NCBI GenBank assembly: GCA_964493945.1
Contig: CAZBQG010000128.1
Coordinates: forward strand, 1-12,494
Reading direction: 5' to 3'
Origin: CAZBQG01 sp964493945
GTDB lineage: Bacteria > Pseudomonadota > Alphaproteobacteria > Rhodospirillales > UBA2165
Length of the DNA: 12,494 nt
Shown: piece by piece, positions 7,307 to 12,494 of the stretch
Position numbering within the stretch: the stretch's first letter is position 1
Layout: every line of letters begins with the position of its first letter
The notes under the pieces: generated by a model
What the model saw: the letters and a program-made list of their open reading frames with translations, nothing else
Told to the model about the DNA's origin: nothing
Database searches by the model: none
Program-made: the position numbers and the translations under genes

Positions 7307-8890
7307 TTAACTGTCCTCCAACTGGCGCAGCCGGAACCGGTCGAATTTGCCCTGTCCCGTCTTGGGCAATTCCTCCATGAACTGGATGCTGGCGGGATAT
7401 TTGTAGGATGCCAGATTATCCTTGCAATAGCGTTGCAGTTTCTCGGCCATATCCGGGGATGCCTCCAACCCGTCGCGCAGCACCACATAGGCCTTGATGC
7501 TCAGCAGCCCATCGGCATCCTTGGCACTCATGGCGGCGCATTCCAGCACATTGGCACTGTCTTGCAGGCCCTGTTCGATTTCCAGAGGGGCTACCCAAAC
7601 GCCGCTGACCTTCACCATGTCATTGGCGCGCCCGACAAACCAGAAATATCCGTTAACGTCCTGGGTAAACAAATCCCCGGTTTTGAACCATTCATCGCCC
7701 GGGAAGCTGGCCAGGGATTTGTCGTGTTCGCGCACGTAACTTTGGGCGGCGGCATCCGAGCGGACCATCATCTCGCCCGGTTGGCCCTGCTCGACTTCAT
7801 TGCCATCCTCGTCCACCAGCTTAACCTCGGCCAGCGGGGTGACCGTGCCCGAACTGCCGGGCACCACGGCGCCCGGCCGGTTGGTGAGGTACCCCGTGCC
7901 CGATTCCGCCGAGCCTATGCGGTCGATGACCTCGCCGCCGAAGGCTTTGTCCCAATCTTCCAGGAGCTGGGGCGAGAGCACCTCGCCGGATGAATAGCTG
8001 CGCTTGAGGCAACTCAGATCGGCCCGTTCGTCTTCCGGTGTTTCGAGCATGGCCCGCATCATGGTGGGCACATTGAGGGCCTTGGTCGGGCGGTATTTGT
8101 CAATCAATTCGAACATCAAGGCGGCGGTGGATCTTTCGGCGGACAGAATGGATGCGGCGCCGTTTTTCAGGGCGAACATTAAACCGTTGTCCCTGGAATA
8201 GTGGAAAAAAAGTTTGGGCACGCGGAGGACTATGTCATCGGCGCCGTAGGGCAAAAAGGAATTGAAACTTTCAAAATTGATCAGGGCATCGCGGTGCATA
8301 TGGGGCACGCCCTTGGGCTTACCCGTGGTGCCGCCGGAAAAATTCCAAAAGGCGGTGTCGTCGCGGTGGGTAGGTTCCATCTCCAGCGTGTCATCGGCCT
8401 GGGCCAGCAAATCAGGCAGGCTGAATTCTCCGCCCTGCAATTTGGCACCAGTCTCGCCGGCCACCAAAAGTGCCTTGGGGTAGCGCTGCCCCTGGGCCGC
8501 TTCGCGCACCCGGGCAAGCGTGCTGCCGTCGACAATCACCGCCTTGGGCCGCACCAGATTAAGGAAATGGGTATAATCATGGGCCGGCAAATAAGTATAG
8601 GCATGGGTGCCGACGGCGCCGATCTTCATAGCCGCCAGCCAGGCTGCCACCCATTCGGGGCTGTCTTCATTGATCAGCAAAATCCGGTTTTCGGGCTCCA
8701 CACCCACATGGCGCAGCACATTGCCCATGCGGCCGGTGAGGTGCCAAAGATCGAGGAAACTGAGGGTGCCGCCTTCGTAATAGATGGCCGGGCGCTCGGC
8801 CCGGCCGGGCGCCAGATTATCGTCGAGGAAGTAGGATCCGAGATTGAGATCCTCGGGTATGGGAAATTCGAACTGCTCGCCCTTGACCAT
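7307..8890 (-). CDS. Benzoate-CoA-ligase-type acyl-CoA synthetase
   Basis: This complete 527-residue AMP-forming acid-CoA ligase is the normal length for benzoate-CoA ligase relatives. The ATP-binding loop SGGTTGKPKG is at 185-194. FHYSRDNGLMFAL and DRIGSAESGTGYLTNRPG follow the benzoate-CoA ligase pattern. The hinge region has WFKTGD and GRANDMVKVSGVWVAPLEIE. The C-terminal catalytic lysine is K515 in KTGQGKFDR. It activates a carboxylic acid to its CoA thioester via an acyl-adenylate in the cytoplasm. The start is ATG at 8890, with GAGGG about six bases upstream, and the TAA stop abuts the ATG of the Mo enzyme. It is probably the first gene of the leftward operon and faces the UbiD gene across a 123-base promoter region. 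Its twin is at 1-820. The substrate (benzoate, a substituted benzoate or an alicyclic acid) is not certain. Confidence 0.92.
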   Translation of the reverse strand: MVKGEQFEFPIPEDLNLGSYFLDDNLAPGRAERPAIYYEGGTLSFLDLWHLTGRMGNVLRHVGVEPENRILLINEDSPEWVAAWLAAMKIGAVGTHAYTYLPAHDYTHFLNLVRPKAVIVDGSTLARVREAAQGQRYPKALLVAGETGAKLQGGEFSLPDLLAQADDTLEMEPTHRDDTAFWNFSGGTTGKPKGVPHMHRDALINFESFNSFLPYGADDIVLRVPKLFFHYSRDNGLMFALKNGAASILSAERSTAALMFELIDKYRPTKALNVPTMMRAMLETPEDERADLSCLKRSYSSGEVLSPQLLEDWDKAFGGEVIDRIGSAESGTGYLTNRPGAVVPGSSGTVTPLAEVKLVDEDGNEVEQGQPGEMMVRSDAAAQSYVREHDKSLASFPGDEWFKTGDLFTQDVNGYFWFVGRANDMVKVSGVWVAPLEIEQGLQDSANVLECAAMSAKDADGLLSIKAYVVLRDGLEASPDMAEKLQRYCKDNLASYKYPASIQFMEELPKTGQGKFDRFRLRQLEDS

Positions 8891-8917
8891 GGGTCCCTCT
8901 CAAACCTGTCTGGCCGT

Positions 8918-8945
8918 AGTTTACCCCGCCCGGGGCAGGAGGCAA
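8918..8945 (-). promoter_or_regulatory. Possible sigma70-type promoter of the leftward operon
   Basis: On the minus strand TTGCCT (8945-8940) and TAAACT (8923-8918) are 16 bases apart, each matching four of six consensus bases. They would start transcription about 20 bases before the ATG at 8890. A CCCCG-CC-CGGGG dyad fills most of the spacer, and GAGGC/GCCTC arms overlap the -35 box, which could be operators. The call is a motif match only. Confidence 0.38.
8924..8935. repeat. GC-rich inverted repeat between the candidate -35 and -10
   Basis: CCCCG and CGGGG arms surround a 2-base centre. A second, looser dyad with GAGGC (8939-8943) and GCCTC (8951-8955) arms lies next to it. Their position in the divergent intergenic region between the operon and the UbiD gene suits regulator binding, but short GC-rich dyads are common in such genomes. 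Confidence 0.3.
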
Positions 8946-9000
8946 ATTCCGCCTCTTTTGCTGCCTTCCGCTTTGGCCTATCCTGGATCAGGTTTTCAAC

Positions 9001-9006
9001 GGAGGA
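9001..9006 (+). promoter_or_regulatory. Ribosome binding site selecting the GTG start of the UbiD gene
   Basis: GGAGGA lies eight bases before GTG at 9014. The reading frame is open far upstream, to 8201, but that part is antisense to the ligase gene. The next in-frame ATG (9026) is 20 bases from this site, so GTG is the better start. Confidence 0.7.
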
Positions 9007-9013
9007 ATTTAAC

Positions 9014-10489
9014 GTGATCAATGATATGAGGGATTTCATCGCCGCCTGCGGCAAGGAGGGAATGTTGCACCGGGTGGAGACGGAGGTGGATTGGAATCTG
9101 GAACTTTCCCATGTGGCCAAGGTGAACGAGGAAAGCGGCGGACCCGCCCTTTTGTTCGAAAACGTCAAGGATCACGATATCCCGGTATTTTGCAGCGCCT
9201 TCACCACCAAGGAACGCTTGGCCATCTGCCTGGAACAGGACCCAGCGCTGTCCATGAGCCAGCTAAGCCGCACCTGGATGGAACGGACCACCAAGGAATT
9301 TATTCCGCCCCGCGTCGTCAATGACGCACCGGCGACACAAAATATCATCAGTGGCGACGATGTGGATGTGGGCAAGCTGCCGGCACCTTTCTATTACCCG
9401 GAAGATGGCGGGCGCTATATCGGGACCGCCGTCTATCTGGTGGCCGAGGATCCGGATACGGGCTGGACCAATCTGGGCACCTACCGCATGCAGGTGCAGG
9501 GCAAGGATACGGTCAGCGTCATGATCCTGAACGGCAAGCATGGCGAAATGATCCGCAGAAAATGGGAAGCCAGGGGCGAGAAGATGCCCTGCGCCGCGGT
9601 GATCGGCTGTGATCCTGTTCTGTTTCTCACCAGTTCCACTTTCTCTGGCGCCCAGGTCAGCGAATACGACATGGCAGGCGCCGTGCGCCAAAGGCCCATC
9701 CATGTGTTCGAATCCGACCTCACCGGCTTGAAGCTTCCGGCCACCGCCGAATTCATCCTGGAGGGTTATCTGGACACTGACAACCCGCGCGTCGAGGGGC
9801 CCTTTGGCGAATATACGGGCTATTATTCAAGCGCCAAGGACATCAAGGGATCGGCTCTGGAACCGGTCATCAAAGTGCAGCGCATCTATCACCGGGACAA
9901 TCCCATATTCTGGTCGACCACCGTCGGCAAGCCCATCAACGATATCCATATGCTGCAATCTTTGAACCGCACGGCGACGCTGTGGCACGATCTGGAAACC
10001 ATGAAAATTCCCGGCATCCAGGGTGTCTTCGTGCCGCCCGAAAGCTGCGGCTGGTTCTGGGCGATAGTTTCGGTCAAACAGATGTATCCCGGCCATTCCA
10101 ACCATGTGGGCAATGCGGCCATCGCCACCACCACCGGCCATTATGCGTTGAAGGGCGTGATCGTCGTGGATGACGATATCGATGTTGAGGATTGGGACCG
10201 CATCTGGTGGGCCCTTTCCGTGCGCTTCGACCCCGTCCGTTCGGTGCAGATCATCAACCGGGGCCGCTCTTCTCCGGTCGATCCCAGCCTGCTCCGCGAC
10301 ACACGCTTTATCATGAGCCGGGTGATCCTGGATGCCTGCACGCCCTATGAATGGGAGGAGCACGAGCGCCCCCGCGAAGTGTTCATGGATGGCGACATGC
10401 TGCGCCATGTTTCCGACCGCTGGAAGGAATACGGCTTCGAGGACGACAGCCCGGTTGCCGCCATGATCGACAATCTGACAAAGGGTTAG
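9014..10489 (+). CDS. UbiD-family prenylated-FMN-dependent (de)carboxylase
   Basis: This 491-residue protein is the usual length for UbiD/Fdc decarboxylases, which remove or add CO2 on aromatic or alpha,beta-unsaturated acids using prenylated FMN made by UbiX. UbiX is not in this window. The conserved site is complete: N153 and R158 in NLGTYRMQ match the metal/prFMN-binding asparagine and catalytic arginine, and E261 and E266 in VEGPFGEYTG match the catalytic glutamate pair (the R-E-E triad). The start is GTG at 9014, chosen for its GGAGGA at eight bases. The gene is divergent from the acyl-CoA ligase operon and convergent with the PaaK-type ligase, 15 bases away. Adjacent CoA ligases suggest either a free-acid substrate or an aryl-CoA, as in phthaloyl-CoA decarboxylase. 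It is unlikely to be the ubiquinone-pathway UbiD given this context, but that is inference. Confidence 0.93.
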   Translation: MINDMRDFIAACGKEGMLHRVETEVDWNLELSHVAKVNEESGGPALLFENVKDHDIPVFCSAFTTKERLAICLEQDPALSMSQLSRTWMERTTKEFIPPRVVNDAPATQNIISGDDVDVGKLPAPFYYPEDGGRYIGTAVYLVAEDPDTGWTNLGTYRMQVQGKDTVSVMILNGKHGEMIRRKWEARGEKMPCAAVIGCDPVLFLTSSTFSGAQVSEYDMAGAVRQRPIHVFESDLTGLKLPATAEFILEGYLDTDNPRVEGPFGEYTGYYSSAKDIKGSALEPVIKVQRIYHRDNPIFWSTTVGKPINDIHMLQSLNRTATLWHDLETMKIPGIQGVFVPPESCGWFWAIVSVKQMYPGHSNHVGNAAIATTTGHYALKGVIVVDDDIDVEDWDRIWWALSVRFDPVRSVQIINRGRSSPVDPSLLRDTRFIMSRVILDACTPYEWEEHERPREVFMDGDMLRHVSDRWKEYGFEDDSPVAAMIDNLTKG

Positions 10490-10499
10490 AGGCGGGCGC

Positions 10500-10518
10500 A
10501 GGCCTCAATAGGCTTTTT
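10500..10518 (+). terminator. Weak candidate intrinsic terminator after the UbiD gene
   Basis: A stem of about six pairs (one G-U) with a CAAT loop, arms AGGCCT and AGGCTT, runs into a T tract at 10514-10518. It starts 11 bases after the UbiD stop and lies within the 3' end of the convergent ligase gene. The stem is short and shares bases with the T tract, so activity is doubtful. Confidence 0.25.
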
Positions 10519-11863
10519 CGATCAGTTTTCCTTTTAAGACTGACCGCTCCAAACTGCCGGGCTCAACGAATTCCAGGCGCGGGCTGAAGCTGAGCCGGTC
10601 CTGGATGCTTTTGCCGATCCGCCCGCTCAGATCATCCAGGCTGTCCGTATCCATTTCCCGCCCGTGCTCGATCTTGATCAGGAGCGGCGCGGAAACGCGG
10701 GGCGGCGGCTGGGTCAGGACGATGCGTATCTGGCCCGTGACGGCGGGCACGAATTCGTTGATCAGCCCCCGCACCGCCGCCGGATAAACATTGACCCCCT
10801 TGACGATGAGCAAATCATCGATGCGCCCGATGATTTTTTTACGTTTTCCCGGCATGCCGCAGGGGCAGGGGGAAGTGAAAATCTGGACCAGATCATTATT
10901 GGCGAATTTGATCGGTGGTGCCGCCTGCCAATCGAAAGATGTGGAGACCACGGCACCTATGGCCCCGTCGGTGAGGGGCACGGGCTTTTTCGTATTGGGA
11001 TTGATGATGTCATAGGCGATGCAGGCATCTTCGCTCATCAGATGCATGCCCTGATATTCCGCGTGATCACATGAAATGGATGAAATCCCCCAGGGTCCGC
11101 CGGCGAAATCATAAAGCCTGGCGCCCCAGGCGCTTTCGATCTTTAGCCGGACGGCGGGCAGGCCGCCGCCCGACTCGCCGGCGCACATGATCCGTTTGAC
11201 GCCAAGCTCACCCACCTCAATGCCGGCCACTTCGGGCCCCTTTTCGATCAGATATTCGGCGAAGGAAGGCGTACATAACAGGGTTTGGGGCCGGGCCAGG
11301 CGGGCGAAAGTAAAAAACCGCTCGGTCCCCCCTTCGGCGCCCACCGGATAGGCGCGTACCCCCATGGCTTCGAGCGCGCGGACGAACGGAACGCCGGCCA
11401 CCCACATGGACAGGCCAAAGGCGTGCAATACCGTCTCGCCCGGCCGGATGCCCATGCGCCAATAGGCCCGGGCCAGAACTTCATTGGTGGTCTGAATGTC
11501 GGCCTCCGTATAGGCGCAGATGGTCGGCGTGCCCGTGGTCCCCGATGTGGAGGAAACGCCCAGCACTTCTCCGGGTGCCACGCCCAGAATTTTGCCATAT
11601 GGATGTCCGTCTTCCAGATCAGACCGGGCCTGTTGCTCTTTGTATTCCTGGGCGCTCAGCAATACGGGGACATTGCGGAAATCCTCATAGGTTTTTATGT
11701 CGCCCGGCTTCAGGCCGACCTGGTCCATTTTGTCCCGGTAATAGGGTGTGGTCTCATAACAGCGTTCAAATTGCGCTTTGATCAGGTCAAGCTGAACGGC
11801 CTGGACTTCATCCTCCGAACGGGTTTCCACTTTTTCGTTCCAGAAGCGATGTGTCTGGTTCAT
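10505..11863 (-). CDS. Phenylacetate-CoA ligase (PaaK) family protein
   Basis: This 452-residue PaaK-type adenylating ligase is slightly longer than typical PaaK. The ATP loop SSTSGTTGTPT is at residues 104-114. The zinc-like CPCG motif precedes GRIDDLLIVKGVNVYP, the PaaK hinge signature, and the C-terminus ends in KGKLIEK with the expected lysine. The family makes aryl-CoA thioesters from phenylacetate or related acids using ATP. The A5 region, normally Y-D-x-Y-G-x-S/T-E, here reads YDFAGGPWG, with W258 where the Mg/ATP-contacting glutamate usually is, so substrate or mechanism may differ. The start ATG is preceded by AAGG seven bases upstream and a good promoter at 11888-11917. It converges with the UbiD gene; isophthalate-type ligases of PaaK ancestry working with UbiD decarboxylases are a precedent. 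The substrate is not determined. Confidence 0.9.
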   Translation of the reverse strand: MNQTHRFWNEKVETRSEDEVQAVQLDLIKAQFERCYETTPYYRDKMDQVGLKPGDIKTYEDFRNVPVLLSAQEYKEQQARSDLEDGHPYGKILGVAPGEVLGVSSTSGTTGTPTICAYTEADIQTTNEVLARAYWRMGIRPGETVLHAFGLSMWVAGVPFVRALEAMGVRAYPVGAEGGTERFFTFARLARPQTLLCTPSFAEYLIEKGPEVAGIEVGELGVKRIMCAGESGGGLPAVRLKIESAWGARLYDFAGGPWGISSISCDHAEYQGMHLMSEDACIAYDIINPNTKKPVPLTDGAIGAVVSTSFDWQAAPPIKFANNDLVQIFTSPCPCGMPGKRKKIIGRIDDLLIVKGVNVYPAAVRGLINEFVPAVTGQIRIVLTQPPPRVSAPLLIKIEHGREMDTDSLDDLSGRIGKSIQDRLSFSPRLEFVEPGSLERSVLKGKLIEKAY

Positions 11864-11887
11864 AAATTCGCCTTTTCCCTTTGCGCT

Positions 11888-11917
11888 AGTATAGGCTTTT
11901 AGGCCATTTTTTCACAA
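11888..11917 (-). promoter_or_regulatory. Sigma70-type promoter of the PaaK-type ligase gene
   Basis: On the minus strand TTGTGA (11917-11912) and TATACT (11893-11888) are 18 bases apart, matching four and five of six consensus bases. The start point would fall near 11880, giving a leader of about 17 bases before the ATG at 11863. One arm of a 10-base inverted repeat overlaps the -10 box, suggesting repression or activation at this site. Confidence 0.6.
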
Positions 11918-11969
11918 TTTTTGACCAAAAAGAGATGGCCATCACCGTGCCTCATGAAGAAAGCCTATA
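11890..11969. repeat. Perfect 10-base inverted repeat flanking a promoter
   Basis: TATAGGCTTT at 11890-11899 is repeated in reverse complement as AAAGCCTATA at 11960-11969, with 60 bases between. The left arm overlaps the -10 of the ligase promoter; the right arm lies upstream of the divergent small gene at 12058. Two sites 70 bases apart, centre to centre, on a 194-base divergent spacer could bind one regulator with looping. The rest of 11864-12057 is AT-rich and shows no further gene. Confidence 0.5.
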
Positions 11970-12057
11970 GGATTCCCCTTAGCGCCAAAAAACCGGTGCA
12001 ATTTGGCTGTTATCGTCAATTATTTGGGAGATATTTGTTTGACCGTGGGGTGATAAA

Positions 12058-12375
12058 ATGGGTTGGTTCCAGGTCTGGCTGAAGAGTGAAAAACGTAGCG
12101 GCAGGGACCGCCGCCTGAAGATTGAACATTATGATGGGCCCGGACGGCGTCAGTCCGAGCGTCGGCTGGGCAAACGCCGCATCTGGCCCTTCGGGATTCT
12201 ATACAAAACAAGGGAGCCCATCTCCTATATAGAGACTTGGCTGGAGTTCAACTGCCGGGGAAGGTGGACCATGCGGCTGGCCGATCTGGATGATAATTTG
12301 GTTGATAAAAGCTTGAAGGTCATGTTCGAATTCGAAACGGACAAAACCGAATTCATGAGATTTTTTTCCACATGA
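12058..12375 (+). CDS. Small basic protein of unknown function
   Basis: This 105-residue protein is not recognised. It begins at ATG 12058 with GGGGTGAT about five bases upstream. Residues 12-41 are very rich in arginine and lysine, with repeated (G/S)RDRR and SERR/GKRR patterns, a composition that could contact nucleic acid or be disordered. Residues 42-105 look folded, with alternating aromatic and acidic residues (ETWLEFNCRGRW, then MFEFETDKTEF) that suggest a small alpha/beta domain. There is no signal peptide or membrane segment. It is divergent from the PaaK-type ligase and its stop overlaps the next start as ATGA, so it probably heads a separate two-gene unit unrelated to the catabolic operon. 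Base composition is more AT-rich than the genes to the left. Confidence 0.6.
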   Translation: MGWFQVWLKSEKRSGRDRRLKIEHYDGPGRRQSERRLGKRRIWPFGILYKTREPISYIETWLEFNCRGRWTMRLADLDDNLVDKSLKVMFEFETDKTEFMRFFST

Positions 12376-12494
12376 CCATCAGGTTTTTTGAAATGCTCCT
12401 GGCGCTAAAATCAAAGCAATATAAGCCCCCTACTGGTGGCAAAGCGGCTGTCATCCGGGGATGGCTGGATGGTCCGAATCTAGCCAAGAGGCGA
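12372..12494 (+). CDS. N-terminal fragment of an unidentified protein (cut by window edge)
   Basis: An open frame of 41 codons runs from ATG 12372 to the window end without a stop, beginning MTIRFFEMLLALKSKQY. The ATG shares bases with the TGA of the upstream gene (ATGA), the usual sign of coupled translation. The peptide is basic with a short hydrophobic stretch near the start. Nothing in it is recognisable, and an open frame of this length could occur by chance. The region is AT-richer than the catabolic genes. Confidence 0.4.
   Translation, partial: MTIRFFEMLLALKSKQYKPPTGGKAAVIRGWLDGPNLAKRR

Noticed and set aside
8201..9013. Upstream extension of the UbiD reading frame to a 762-residue protein
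   Set aside because: The extra part is antisense to the acyl-CoA ligase gene and has no family similarity. UbiD proteins are about 490 residues, and GTG at 9014 has an excellent ribosome binding site.
12020..12211. Minus-strand open frame of 63 codons
   Set aside because: It lies opposite the small basic protein and in the promoter spacer, with no ribosome binding site or protein-like pattern.

Overview
The window looks like a draft-assembly or metagenome fragment from a GC-rich bacterium. The response regulator, the UbiD/PaaK catabolic genes and the codon use would fit an alphaproteobacterium, but that placement is an impression and no marker gene settles it. There are signs of draft quality: a 10-base N run inside one gene (4229-4238) and two single-base frameshifts in otherwise intact genes (near 1455 and near 3790). 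No tRNA, rRNA, CRISPR array, insertion sequence or transposase was seen. No stretch longer than 300 bases lacks a gene; the longest gap is 11864-12057.

Layout. From 8890 down to the left edge, seven genes run leftward and look like one operon. In order of transcription they are: a benzoate-CoA-ligase-type acyl-CoA synthetase (7307-8890); a molybdopterin oxidoreductase fused to an N-terminal [2Fe-2S] domain (4898-7306); a NodB/PuuE-type polysaccharide-deacetylase-family hydrolase (4008-4886); a single-domain CheY-like response regulator, frameshifted (3550-3935); an acetolactate-synthase-like ThDP enzyme (1774-3477); a 3-hydroxyisobutyrate-dehydrogenase-family oxidoreductase, frameshifted (879-1774); and a second, paralogous acyl-CoA synthetase cut by the window edge (1-820). 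Several junctions are tightly coupled, including a TGATG overlap, an abutting TAA-ATG, and a Shine-Dalgarno built on a stop codon. Divergent from this operon, on the + strand, is a UbiD-family prenylated-FMN decarboxylase (9014-10489). Convergent with that is a PaaK-type phenylacetate-CoA-ligase family gene (10505-11863, - strand) with a convincing promoter. The right end carries a small basic protein of unknown function (12058-12375) and the start of another gene overlapping it by ATGA.

How the genes may work together (inference). Three CoA ligases, a UbiD decarboxylase, a molybdenum hydroxylase/dehydrogenase-like enzyme, a ThDP lyase and a beta-hydroxyacid dehydrogenase form a plausible route for an aromatic or other unsaturated carboxylic acid: CoA activation, decarboxylation, redox chemistry at the Mo centre, hydrolysis, C-C cleavage or ligation, and reduction of the product. 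I do not recognise it as a characterised pathway. The unusual parts are the [2Fe-2S]-Mo fusion, the NodB-type hydrolase coupled to it, the embedded orphan receiver protein, and the two near-colinear ligases at the ends of the operon.
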